From assembly GCF_001280125.1 (NCBI RefSeq), contig NZ_LGEG01000020.1, positions 1 through 21,184 on the forward strand: a DNA stretch of 21,184 nucleotides, given 5' to 3'. The translations under genes were made by a program, and so were the position numbers. The notes under the pieces were generated by a model. The model ran no database searches, had not been told where the DNA came from, and saw only the letters and a list, made by a program, of their open reading frames with translations. This document shows, one piece after another, positions 7,667-14,634 of this stretch (position 1 is the stretch's first letter; each line of letters begins with the position of its first letter). This DNA is from Streptomyces sp. NRRL F-6492. GTDB lineage: Bacteria; Actinomycetota; Actinomycetes; Streptomycetales; Streptomycetaceae.

Positions 7667-8707
7667 TCAGACCATCACCAGGAGCCGCGTGTTCGGCACG
7701 AGCTTCCGGTTCACGCTGGTGCTCTGCACGAAGATGGTGAAGTCGTCGTTGTGGTCCGGCCGGACGCGCGCCTCCACGTCCGGCAGGCCGAGCAGGGCCC
7801 GGGCCTCGGGCCCCGTGTACACCCGGTCCGTCTTCTTCTCCAGCACCGCGATCCGCTTCCGCGCCTGCACCTTCTCCGACTTGCTCAGCTGGTAGAACGC
7901 GCAGCCCGTGCGGTAGACGTGCCCGGACTCCACGACCCGGTCCCGGATCGCCGTGTCGTGGTCCACCGGTATCAGCCGGTACGCCGACGGGTCCGCGGGG
8001 GTGAGGCCGGCCGCCGCGACCGTGTCCTTGTTGACGGCCTCCGCGCCCGTGGAGAACACCGCCCGCGACCCCCGGATGCCCTTGGTGCGGCCCACCATGA
8101 ACTTCTCGGTGGCCTCCTGGATGACCTGCCCGGCCTCCTCCAGGCCCCGGGTGCTCGTGGCGTCCCAGACGGCGACGTTCTCCTTCGGGAAGCCGCACTG
8201 CACGGCCTCGCGCTTCCCCACCTGGTCCGGCACGAGGACGGCCAGCGTCCAGTTGTCCTGCTGCGTCCCGATCATCGCGGCCACGGCCTTCACCAGTTCA
8301 CCCGGGTTCCCGGACGGAGCGTCCGGGCAGCGGTGGCTCGCGTTCTCCTGGCCGTCCGTCAGCACGAACGTCAGAAAGCTGTGGTCGCCGTACAACTGGG
8401 CCGTTCGCGCCAGCTCGCGCTGCGACTTCAGCGTGGCCGCCAGCAGGGACGTCATCCCGCCGACCCGGTACAGCTGCTTCAGCGACGGCATCCGGAGCAC
8501 GTCCTTGTCGTAGACGACGCACCGCACGTCGTCCGCGAAGACGTACACCGTGACCCGGGTCTCCTGGTCCAACTCCTCCGACCGGCGGGCGAGGTACGCG
8601 ATCTGCTGGTCGGCGACCTCCACGACCTTGCCGCTCAGGTGGCGCATCGACGAGCTGGCGTCCAGCACGAGCGCGACGTGGTTGATGTAGTTCTGGTTCC
8701 CGGACAT
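7667..8707 (-). CDS. von Willebrand factor A domain protein
   Basis: The 346-aa product starts with a VWA fold whose metal site (MIDAS) is complete: DASSSM (Asp16, Ser18, Ser20), Thr86 in GGMTSL, and Asp118 in VLTDGQEN. VWA domains bind ligands or chaperone partners through a divalent metal. There is no signal peptide or membrane helix, so it is cytoplasmic. Residues from about 245 to 346 are a second, highly charged region (YQLSKSEKVQARKRIAVLEK, VYTGPEARALLGLPD) that I do not recognise. The ATG at 8707 has GGGGGAG upstream. There is no AAA+ ATPase (MoxR type) partner beside it, unlike many VWA genes. A promoter candidate is present 37 bases upstream. Confidence 0.85.
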   Translation of the reverse strand: MSGNQNYINHVALVLDASSSMRHLSGKVVEVADQQIAYLARRSEELDQETRVTVYVFADDVRCVVYDKDVLRMPSLKQLYRVGGMTSLLAATLKSQRELARTAQLYGDHSFLTFVLTDGQENASHRCPDAPSGNPGELVKAVAAMIGTQQDNWTLAVLVPDQVGKREAVQCGFPKENVAVWDATSTRGLEEAGQVIQEATEKFMVGRTKGIRGSRAVFSTGAEAVNKDTVAAAGLTPADPSAYRLIPVDHDTAIRDRVVESGHVYRTGCAFYQLSKSEKVQARKRIAVLEKKTDRVYTGPEARALLGLPDVEARVRPDHNDDFTIFVQSTSVNRKLVPNTRLLVMV

Positions 8708-8744
8708 GACGGCTCCCCCTGGTTTCCCGGTCCCCGACCGGATG

Positions 8745-8772
8745 CTCCTACCGTCCCACCCACCACTGACAA
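8745..8772 (-). promoter_or_regulatory. HrdB-type promoter candidate for the VWA gene
   Basis: On the minus strand TTGTCA (8772-8767) is followed after 16 bases by TAGGAG (8750-8745). Each hexamer is one base from TTGACA/TAGGAT. The implied start is about 30 bases before the ATG at 8707. Confidence 0.5.
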
Positions 8773-8849
8773 TCGACCCCGGCCCCGTCCGGACCCCCGT
8801 GCGTCCGGGGCACGAGCAACCGCCCGGGTCGCGGACGGCGCGGTCCCCG

Positions 8850-9161
8850 TCACCCGTCCAGGGCTTCCAGGCCCCGGCTCCAACGGGCCCTCCGCTGCGC
8901 CGGGTTCTGCTCCCACCACGGCTCCCCGCGCTCCCCGAGGGCCACTTTCGCCGTGTGCACGCGCGCCCGCGCGGCGCGTTCGGCCTGTGCGTCGTGCTCC
9001 CGCCGCGCCGCTCCCACGGCGCGACGGGCCGCCATCAGGAGGGAGCGCAGCCGCGCGGCCTCCTCCGGAGGGATGTCCGGGTCGGTGGCGCGCCACCGGC
9101 GGCCGCCGACGACGACGTAACGCCCGTCGGGCGTGTGCTCCGGACGAGACCCCGACGTCAT
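8850..9161 (-). CDS. Small conserved actinobacterial protein
   Basis: The 103-aa product runs from MTSGSRPEHTPDGRYVVV to GLEALDG. It has a GRYVVVGGRRWRATDP opening, a long charged helix (about residues 33-68), and ARVHTAKVALGERGEPWW before the tail. I recall this layout from widespread streptomycete proteins, some of which carry the unsupported label biopolymer transporter Tol; there is no membrane segment here, so I do not adopt that name. The frame is open upstream to 9344, but the ATG at 9161 follows AAGGGAG and coincides with the start of protein-like sequence. It may share a strand and a transcript with the VWA gene, 142 bases downstream. Confidence 0.7.
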   Translation of the reverse strand: MTSGSRPEHTPDGRYVVVGGRRWRATDPDIPPEEAARLRSLLMAARRAVGAARREHDAQAERAARARVHTAKVALGERGEPWWEQNPAQRRARWSRGLEALDG

Positions 9162-9318
9162 CGGCACCGGCTCCCTTCGCTTCCGCCTCCCGGGACGCGC
9201 CCGGAACACACCCGCCCACCGGCCCCCCGCGGCCCGGGGCGGACCTTCCGGCCATCCTGCGACGGAAGCCGCGTCCCCGCTTCCCCTCCGGGCCCGAAAA
9301 GGGCCGTGAGGATCCCCG

Positions 9319-9342
9319 GTGTAATCGCACGGCACGGGGTAC
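9319..9342 (+). promoter_or_regulatory. Sigma-B-type promoter candidate
   Basis: GTGT (9319-9322) is followed after 14 bases by GGGTAC (9337-9342), a full match to GNNT-N14-16-GGGTAY. The implied transcript start is near 9349, only a few bases before the ATG at 9353, so the message could be nearly leaderless. Confidence 0.45.
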
Positions 9343-9352
9343 ACGGGTCGGC

Positions 9353-9646
9353 ATGGCAGCGAAGACCGATCACCTCACCCCCCTGCGGGCCACGCGTCAG
9401 TTGCGCCGGATCCGCACCTTCTACGCGGCGGCCGCCCTGCTGTGGGCCGTCGCGGCGACCTGGACCGCGTGGACGCATCCCGGGTCCCGGCAGATGTGGG
9501 TCTCCGTGGGCCTGCTGGCGGTCTTCGTCGCCCTGCTGGGCACCGTCGCCCTGTGGCTGCGCGGCCTGCGGGCCTCCGCCGGACACCGTCCGGCGCACCA
9601 CGCCGCACCGCGACGGGCGTCCGCCCCCCGCCACGCGAGCGCCTGA
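9353..9646 (+). CDS. Small two-helix membrane protein
   Basis: The 97-aa product has two membrane helices: about residues 23-39 (FYAAAALLWAVAATWTAW) and 48-69 (MWVSVGLLAVFVALLGTVALWL). The N-terminus is basic (RATRQLRRIR) and the C-terminal tail is rich in His, Arg and Ala. No domain is recognised. No good ribosome-binding site precedes the ATG, consistent with a leaderless message from the promoter at 9319-9342. It is divergent from the small conserved gene at 9161. Confidence 0.7.
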   Translation: MAAKTDHLTPLRATRQLRRIRTFYAAAALLWAVAATWTAWTHPGSRQMWVSVGLLAVFVALLGTVALWLRGLRASAGHRPAHHAAPRRASAPRHASA

Positions 9647-9720
9647 GGCCGGTTCGCGCGCAGCCGTTCCCCCGGACGTGGCGGGAACCCTCCGGCACGG
9701 CTTCGTCAGGAGAATGAGGA

Positions 9721-9749
9721 GGACCCGGCCCGACGGTCGGGCCGGGTCC
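9721..9749 (+). terminator. Hairpin between small genes
   Basis: The arm starting GGACCCGGCCCG (9721-9732) pairs with 9738-9749, and the inner bases can pair further. It may end the small membrane protein transcript, or it may sit in the leader of the gene at 9765. Confidence 0.55.
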
Positions 9750-9764
9750 CGTTGAGGAGCAGAC

Positions 9765-10073
9765 ATGACCATGTTCGTCATCACCGTCCCCGGTACGTTC
9801 ACCTCGGGCATCAGCGACTCCGCACGTGCGGCCCTCGAAAGGGAGCTGTCCCCCCAGCACACCGACGTCAGCGAGAACGAGGGCCTGGACCTCCTCACGC
9901 TGAACGAGGGGGGCACCTTCTCGATCCGTCTCGAGGTGGAGGCCCCGGACCGGTACGAGGCCGAGCTGGACGCCGTCCGGATCGTCTCGGAGGCGCTGGG
10001 GAAGGCGGGCGTCGCGGAGGCCGACGCCCCTCTCGGTCCGCCGACCGTCACCGGCATCGACAGCGACCTCTGA
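9765..10073 (+). CDS. Conserved hypothetical protein
   Basis: The 102-aa acidic product (MTMFVITVPGTFTSGISD to TGIDSDL) has no signal peptide, membrane helix or domain that I recognise. It looks like a compact alpha/beta protein: strand VITVPG, helix SARAALERELS, strand FSIRLEVEAP, helix ELDAVRIVSEALGKAG. The ATG at 9765 has GAGGAG five bases upstream. An in-frame ATG at 9771 is less well spaced. It is convergent with the EF-hand gene. Confidence 0.72.
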   Translation: MTMFVITVPGTFTSGISDSARAALERELSPQHTDVSENEGLDLLTLNEGGTFSIRLEVEAPDRYEAELDAVRIVSEALGKAGVAEADAPLGPPTVTGIDSDL

Positions 10074-10083
10074 TCCGCGCGGG

Positions 10084-10101
10084 CCCGCCTTCCCCGGCGG
10101 G
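10084..10101. terminator. Short hairpin between convergent genes
   Basis: CCCGCC (10084-10089) pairs with GGCGGG (10096-10101) in the 28-bp gap between two convergent stop codons. Confidence 0.4.
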
Positions 10102-10326
10102 TCACAGCTCCTTCAGGGATCCCTCGAACTCGGGGAGGGAGACCAGACCGTCGCCGTCGACGTCCGCCCTGCGGAAGAGGTGCCGCAGCGCGTCGTCGTC
10201 GAACGTCCGCCCCGTCACCCGCCGCACGGCGCCGCCGAACTCGTGGACGTTCAGCAGCCAGTCGTCGTCCGTGTCGAACTCCCCGAACACCGCCCTGGTC
10301 CCGTCCGGTGCGTCCGCCTCGATCAT
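10102..10326 (-). CDS. Small EF-hand (calmodulin-like) protein
   Basis: The 74-aa product is essentially two EF-hand loops. Loop 1 (residues 18-29, DTDDDWLLNVHE) has acids at 1, 3, 5 and 12 but Trp where glycine is usual at position 6. Loop 2 (55-66, DVDGDGLVSLPE) is canonical. Both are followed by Phe, as in the family. Such proteins bind calcium in the cytoplasm; streptomycetes have several. The ATG at 10326 has GAGGGG upstream, and the in-frame extension to 10398 is not protein-like. Confidence 0.82.
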   Translation of the reverse strand: MIEADAPDGTRAVFGEFDTDDDWLLNVHEFGGAVRRVTGRTFDDDALRHLFRRADVDGDGLVSLPEFEGSLKEL

Positions 10327-10524
10327 GGGAAACCCCCTCGTCGCTCCCGGGCCCTGCGCCGCGGGTGATGTCCGGGTGCCCCTCCCGCGGCGCCACAAAC
10401 GGTGTCGGCCCGCTCACGCGTCGGACACGGCGTGCCTCGGCCCGGGGAGCGCCCGCGCGTGCAGGATGGGCGAGGCGGCGGCCCCGGGGCGGGCCGGCGC
10501 CTCCCGACGCCCGAGGAGCACTCC

Positions 10525-11415
10525 ATGGACCGGCCCGACCGTCCGGAACCCGGCCCGCGCGGCACCGCCTCCGGCGCGGAGCGGGGTGGCGCGACCGCCG
10601 CGCCGGGCGGTGACGCGGACGGCGGCCGGTACGGCGAGGCCGTCTTCCGCCCCGACCGGACCGGCGAGGACGCGCGCATCGACCACGGCGCGCTCGCCTA
10701 CGACGACATCAGCATGCGCCGGCTGCGGGCCCTGGGAGCGGGGCCGGGATGGCGCTGTCTCGACGTCGGCGCCGGCACGGGCACGATCGCCCGGCGGCTG
10801 CTGGACGAGGCGGGGGTGGCGGCCGTTCTCGCCGTCGACCGCGACGTGCGCTTCCTCGCCGCGCGGCCCCGGGCGGGGCTCGAACTCCTGGAGGCCGACG
10901 TGACCGCCCCGGACTTCGCCCCCGGCCGGTTCCGGCTCGTCCACGCGCGGTTCGTCCTGATGCACCTGCCCGAGCCCGAGCGCCTGATCGGGAAGCTGGC
11001 CGAACTGCTCGAACCCGGGGGAGTGCTGGTGCTCGGTGACGCGGTGGACCTGACGAGCGACCGGGCGCCCCGCACGCCGTACACCACGGCCATGCGGGCG
11101 ATGTGGCAGGGCCTGCGGGCCACCATCGGGACCGACGTCTCCCGGGTGCCGTCGTATCCGCACCTGCTGCGCGGGGCCGGCCTGGAGGCCGTCGCGGCCG
11201 AGATCCACGTGCCGCCGCTGCTGCCCGGCAGTCCCCTCGGCCGCTTCTGGGCCGACACCTGGGAACGGAGCAGGGCGGCCATGACCGCCACCGGCCTGGT
11301 CGACGACGAGGCCGTCGACCGGGCGGTCCGGTACCTGGACTCGGACGACTGTGCCGCGCTGTCGGCCGGGATGCTCACGGCTTGGGGAAGGAGACCCCCG
11401 GAGACGCCGCGCTGA
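10525..11415 (+). CDS. SAM-dependent methyltransferase
   Basis: The 296-aa product has a class I methyltransferase core. Motif I is CLDVGAGTGTIARRLL (78-93). The acidic end of the second strand is AVDRD (103-107), then come LLEADVTAPDF, RFVLMHLPEPE, and LLEPGGVLVLGDAVDL. The last third (helical, WADTWERSRAAMTATG) probably forms the substrate lid. Residues 1-35 are a disordered Pro/Gly-rich leader. The ATG at 10525 has GAGGAG six bases upstream. The substrate is unknown; neighbours do not suggest a biosynthetic cluster. Its last 41 bases overlap the 3' end of the convergent TspO gene. Confidence 0.85.
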   Translation: MDRPDRPEPGPRGTASGAERGGATAAPGGDADGGRYGEAVFRPDRTGEDARIDHGALAYDDISMRRLRALGAGPGWRCLDVGAGTGTIARRLLDEAGVAAVLAVDRDVRFLAARPRAGLELLEADVTAPDFAPGRFRLVHARFVLMHLPEPERLIGKLAELLEPGGVLVLGDAVDLTSDRAPRTPYTTAMRAMWQGLRATIGTDVSRVPSYPHLLRGAGLEAVAAEIHVPPLLPGSPLGRFWADTWERSRAAMTATGLVDDEAVDRAVRYLDSDDCAALSAGMLTAWGRRPPETPR

Positions 11416-11956
11416 CGCGCCCCGGCCCGTCGGCGGGTGCCCCCGGGCCCCGGGAGGGCGGGTTGCGCCGTGCCAGGGACAGGTTCAGGGCGGTGGCGAA
11501 CAGACACCAGGCCGCGTAGGGCAGGAGCGCGCGACCGGCGGTGCGGTCCACGGCGGACGTCCTCCGGACGAGATGGACGTTGCCGACGTCCAGCAGCACG
11601 GTGCCGACCACCCCCGCCCACGGGCTGCGCCTCCGGAAGAACAGGTGGTTCCAGGCCGCGTTCAGCACCAGGTCCGCCCCCAGGGAAGCGGCCAGCGCGG
11701 TGCGCCGCGAGCCGCGCGCCCGGGCGAGCCCCCGTCCGCCGGCCCAGGCGAGCGACGCGTACAAGGGGGTCCAGACGGCCCCGAACGCCCAGGGCGGCGG
11801 CTGCCACGGCGGCTTGTCGAGCGACGCGTACCACGGGCTGTCCGCGTCCACGGCGCGGGCACCGACCACGGCGGTCGCGGCGACCGCCACGGCCGAGGCC
11901 GCGTAGGGCTTCCATCCGCCGACGGCGGGCTTCGTGTTCTCACCGGTGATCCTCAC
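11375..11956 (-). CDS. TspO/MBR family membrane protein
   Basis: The product is about 193 aa from GTG 11956. It shows the tryptophan-rich family signature: WYASLDKPPWQPPPWAFGAVWTPLY (42-66), then DLVLNAAWNHLFF (95-107) and PWAGVVGTVLLDVGNVHLV (112-130). The five-helix layout is that of the TspO/peripheral benzodiazepine receptor family (PF03073), which binds porphyrins and is linked to stress and tetrapyrrole control. The start is uncertain because no strong ribosome-binding site precedes 11956, but no other in-frame start fits before the first helix. The last 25-30 residues are a low-complexity tail that overlaps the methyltransferase gene. Confidence 0.87.
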   Translation of the reverse strand: MRITGENTKPAVGGWKPYAASAVAVAATAVVGARAVDADSPWYASLDKPPWQPPPWAFGAVWTPLYASLAWAGGRGLARARGSRRTALAASLGADLVLNAAWNHLFFRRRSPWAGVVGTVLLDVGNVHLVRRTSAVDRTAGRALLPYAAWCLFATALNLSLARRNPPSRGPGAPADGPGRVSAASPGVSFPKP

Positions 11957-12142
11957 ACCGTCGCGTGTGCCCGCGTTCCCCCTCCCGACCCCTTTTCGCC
12001 GGGGTTCCCGCCGACCGGCTCGTCCGGGCGCCGTACCTGCGGGAATGGGAGCGGATCGGGAGGGCACGTGAACCCCGTGACGGTACGTGCCCGGTGCTCC
12101 GGGCGCGGCCGAGTACGGAACAAAGAAAGAGGGAGAGCGCGT

Positions 12143-12742
12143 ATGACCGGACGGACCGTGCCGGGACCGGAACGACGGCTGCGGCTGGTGGACCGCGGTG
12201 ACGTCCCGACACCACCGCTGAGGCCGGGCGGTTACGATCCGGCCGACTACGCCCCGTGCGTCCTGCGCAGCGCGGAGGAGGCCGGCGTCTCCCCCCTGCT
12301 GGTGATGACCGTGCTCCACAACGAGGCGTACAAGCCGCACCACCCGCTGCTGGAACGGCTCTGGCAGTGGTGGAAGCCCGGGGCGTCCTTCGGCCTCGCC
12401 AACATGCACCGCACGGCCTTCGAGCAGGTCCGCCGCACGCACGGCCTGGCGGAGCGGTGGCAGGACCTCCGCGACGACCCCGCCTTCGCCGTCCACGCGG
12501 CCGCCCTGCACCTGAAGGACCTCGACCGGAGCCTTCCGGAGCGCCACGCGCACCGCTACACCCGCGACGAACTGCTCGCCCTCGGCTACAACACGGGCGC
12601 GCGCAACATGCGCCTCTTCGCCCGGGGGGTCCCGCCCGGCCCCATGGCGCGCTCGTACCTGCGCCGCTTCCGCGACCACCGGAGCAGGGCGGCCGAGATC
12701 CTGGCGGACCACCACGAGCCGTACGACAGCGCCACCGGCTGA
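12143..12742 (+). CDS. Lysozyme-like (lytic transglycosylase-like) protein
   Basis: The 199-aa product has features of a lysozyme-like fold. Glu61 lies in VMTVLHNEAYK, the place of the catalytic Glu; SFGLANMH (82-89) resembles the SxGLMQ block; and LALGYNTGARNM (145-156) resembles the AYNAG block of soluble lytic transglycosylases. No signal peptide or membrane helix is seen at the N-terminus (MTGRTVPGPERRLRLV), which is odd for a wall enzyme. The ATG at 12143 follows GGGAG at normal spacing. Divergent from tspO. Activity on peptidoglycan is inferred from the motifs only. Confidence 0.7.
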   Translation: MTGRTVPGPERRLRLVDRGDVPTPPLRPGGYDPADYAPCVLRSAEEAGVSPLLVMTVLHNEAYKPHHPLLERLWQWWKPGASFGLANMHRTAFEQVRRTHGLAERWQDLRDDPAFAVHAAALHLKDLDRSLPERHAHRYTRDELLALGYNTGARNMRLFARGVPPGPMARSYLRRFRDHRSRAAEILADHHEPYDSATG

Positions 12743-12890
12743 CCCGGAGGCCGTCGGCGGGCCCCGGCCCGGGTCGTTCACCGCTCCGGACGCATGAACC
12801 GCCCCACAGGTGGCATACGGGTCGAAAGCCGTTCATCGGACCCACCGCCGCACGGCGGCCCACCGGGCCCCGTCGGAAGAGGAGGACAGC

Positions 12891-13343
12891 ATGTCGCAGG
12901 TCGAGGAGTCCGTCGAGGTCGACGTCCCGGTCACCACCGCGTACAACCAGTGGACCCAGTTCGAGGAGTTCCCCGAGTTCATGGAGGGCGTCGAGCGGAT
13001 CGAGCAGCGCACCGACACCCTCACGCACTGGGTGACCAGGATCGACGGGGTCCGGCGGGAGTTCGACGCGGAGATCACCGAGCAGATCCCCGACGAGCGC
13101 GTCGCCTGGACCACCGTGGGCGGCGAGGTCAGGCAGGCGGGAGTGGTGACGTTCCACCGCATCGACGACCGCACCACCAAGGTCATGCTGCAGCTCGACC
13201 ACGCCCCCGAGGGGCTGGCCGAGACCGTCGGCGACAAGCTCGGCGTCGTCAAGCGCCAGGCCGTCGGCGACCTGAAGCGGTTCAAGAAGTTCATCGAGTC
13301 CCGTGGCGGGGCCGAGACCGGCGGCTGGCGCGGCGAGGTCTGA
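12891..13343 (+). CDS. SRPBCC family protein (polyketide cyclase/dehydrase-like)
   Basis: The 150-aa product starts SQVEESVEVDVPVTTAYNQW and follows the SRPBCC/START-like order: first strand, short helices (FEEFPEFMEGVERIEQ), curved sheet (THWVTRIDGVRREFDAEI, RVAWTTVGG, AGVVTFHRI, TKVMLQLDH), and the long C-terminal helix (DLKRFKKFIESRGG). The fold makes a hydrophobic pocket for a lipid or small molecule; the ligand is unknown. Proteins of this subtype are common near stress genes in streptomycetes. The ATG at 12891 has AGGAGG five bases upstream; an upstream in-frame ATG at 12810 lacks one. Confidence 0.87.
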   Translation: MSQVEESVEVDVPVTTAYNQWTQFEEFPEFMEGVERIEQRTDTLTHWVTRIDGVRREFDAEITEQIPDERVAWTTVGGEVRQAGVVTFHRIDDRTTKVMLQLDHAPEGLAETVGDKLGVVKRQAVGDLKRFKKFIESRGGAETGGWRGEV

Positions 13344-13402
13344 CGGGGCCCGCCCCCCCGCGGTGTCCGGATCGCGGTCCGGAACACCCGCCCGCCGGCT
13401 TC

Positions 13403-13434
13403 GGAGCCCGGCCGTCCCCCGACGGCCGGGCTCC
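13403..13434 (+). terminator. 14-bp perfect-stem terminator
   Basis: GGAGCCCGGCCGTC (13403-13416) pairs with 13421-13434 around CCCC, 60 bases after the SRPBCC stop. Confidence 0.75.
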
Positions 13435-13464
13435 GCCGTGCGTGCGGGCCGCGGACCGGCACGG

Positions 13465-13496
13465 GTCCGCACGGATGCCCGTCCCCCCGTGCGGAC
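13465..13496 (+). terminator. Second hairpin upstream of the DUF2945 gene
   Basis: GTCCGCACGG (13465-13474) pairs with CCGTGCGGAC (13487-13496) around a 12-base loop. It may back up the terminator at 13403-13434 or form part of a leader. Confidence 0.45.
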
Positions 13497-13561
13497 GGGG
13501 GCGAGGGGGAGGAGCCTGGCCCTCGGGGGCACGACGAACCGGGGGGTGTGAGGAGAGAACG

Positions 13562-13789
13562 ATGGCGGAGAAGGACGACCTGAGCGCGGGCGACGACGTC
13601 TCGTGGAAGAGCCACGGCCGGACCGTCCGGGGAAAGGTCAAGAAGAAGATCACCGGCCGGACCCGGGCGGCGGGCCGGACCGTCGACGCCTCGGAGGAGG
13701 AGCCGCAGTACGAGGTGGAGAGCGACGGGACCGGCCGCTCCGCGGTGCACAGGCCCGGCGCCCTGCGCAAGAGGGACGGAGACTCCTGA
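13562..13789 (+). CDS. DUF2945 (HVA1/Tudor-like) small protein
   Basis: The 75-aa product begins MAEKDDLSAGDDVSWKSHGRTVRGKVKKKIT and contains YEVESDGTGRSAVHRPGALRK, matching the DUF2945 family of small basic proteins with a predicted Tudor-like barrel. The biochemical role is unknown; members are often found among stress genes. The ATG at 13562 has GAGGAGA upstream. Its stop overlaps the likely CTG start of the next ORF. Confidence 0.82.
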   Translation: MAEKDDLSAGDDVSWKSHGRTVRGKVKKKITGRTRAAGRTVDASEEEPQYEVESDGTGRSAVHRPGALRKRDGDS

Positions 13790-13974
13790 CGGCCCCCGAA
13801 GGGCGGGACGCCGACCGGGACGAGCGGAAGGCCGGCCTCGACGACGACCTGGCGCACCTGCGCGAGGCGACCGGCTACGTCCACCGCCACGTCCGGCAGC
13901 GCCCGAAGGGCGACGTCACCGACACCAGGTGGCGCCACTCCCTCGTGAACCGGGGCCGCGACCCCGGGAAATGA
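13786..13974 (+). CDS. Small DUF3140-like protein, CTG start, coupled to DUF2945
   Basis: An open frame of 62 codons reads TAPEGRDADRDERKAG, then DDDLAHLREATGYVHRH, and ends DTRWRHSLVNRGRDPGK. The end resembles the DTRWRYSLMNWGHDP ending that I associate with small DUF3140-type actinobacterial proteins; this match is from memory and tentative. No ATG, GTG or TTG precedes the conserved part. The best start is CTG at 13786, overlapping the DUF2945 stop as CTGA, with GAGGGA about 10 bases upstream. This suggests translational coupling. If CTG is not used, the gene has lost its start and is a pseudogene. Confidence 0.5.
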   Translation: MTAPEGRDADRDERKAGLDDDLAHLREATGYVHRHVRQRPKGDVTDTRWRHSLVNRGRDPGK

Positions 13975-14103
13975 CCCGCCGGCCCGCCCCGGCCGGCTCC
14001 CCGCGCCCTCGGACACGACTCGTCCGCATCGATGTCCGCACACCGGTCATACGGACGGTGCCGCCAAGCGAGGCGTGCCGAACAGGGAGAGGGCGGGGAC
14101 GGG

Positions 14104-14430
14104 ATGGCCGGACACGACCGGGAGAGCTGGAGCGAGCGGGCGGTGTGCCGGACCGCGGACCCCGACGAACTCTTCGCCGACGGCGCCGCCCAGAACCAGG
14201 CCAAAGCGCTCTGCTTCACCTGCCCCGTGCGTACCGAATGCCTGGCCCACGCCCTCGACCGGCGCATCGAGCACGGCGTGTGGGGCGGCATGACCGACAG
14301 GGAACGGCGCGCCCTGCTGCGCCGGCGTCCCGCCGTGGCGTCCTGGCGGCGCCTGCTGGACGCGGCGCGGAGGGAGCACGAACGGCGGGCGCGTCGCGCG
14401 GGCGCCCCGCCCCTGCGCGCGGCCCGCTGA
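14104..14430 (+). CDS. WhiB-family iron-sulfur transcription factor (WhiB4-like)
   Basis: The 108-aa product has the four cysteines of the family (Cys15, Cys37, Cys40, Cys46; spacing C-x21-C-x2-C-x5-C) for a 4Fe-4S cluster, and the turn motif GVWGGMTDRERRALLRR. The text AVCRTADPDELFADGAAQ and the extension RRRPAVASWRRLLDAAR most resemble mycobacterial WhiB4, a redox-sensing member, rather than WhiB1/WblE or WhiB7. WhiB proteins act with the principal sigma factor at target promoters. The ATG at 14104 is closest to the conserved region; an in-frame ATG at 14032 has no good ribosome-binding site. Confidence 0.88.
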   Translation: MAGHDRESWSERAVCRTADPDELFADGAAQNQAKALCFTCPVRTECLAHALDRRIEHGVWGGMTDRERRALLRRRPAVASWRRLLDAARREHERRARRAGAPPLRAAR

Positions 14431-14634
14431 CCACCGGTGCGGCGGATCCGCGAAGGGGCGCCCGCCGCATGCGGCGCGGCCGTTCGCGTCCTGCTCCGCG
14501 AAGCAGGCAGCAGGCGCGCGAGCGGTCCGTCGGCCCCCGCCCACCGTGCTCAGCCCCGTCCAGCACGGTGGCGCGGTGCGCCGTCGACCGATCATGGCGC
14601 GGGTCCGACGGCCGGGCCATGGGGAGAAGTACGT
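14431..14634. other. Intergenic region with palindromes before the LuxR gene
   Basis: No gene is seen. It contains a 14-bp perfect palindrome CGCCGCATGCGGCG (14463-14476), which may be the end of the whiB-like transcript, and a 10-bp inverted repeat CCACCGTGCT (14541-14550) / AGCACGGTGG (14562-14571) with an 11-base spacer. The latter could be an operator or a terminator. Confidence 0.45.

Noticed and set aside
4665..7895. Plus-strand open frame of 1076 codons
   Set aside because: It is a shadow across the phospholipase and phytase genes, with no domain and no ribosome-binding site at its start.
12758..12773. GC-rich inverted repeat after the lysozyme-like gene
   Set aside because: The loop would be only two bases; it is weak as a terminator and expected by chance at this GC content.
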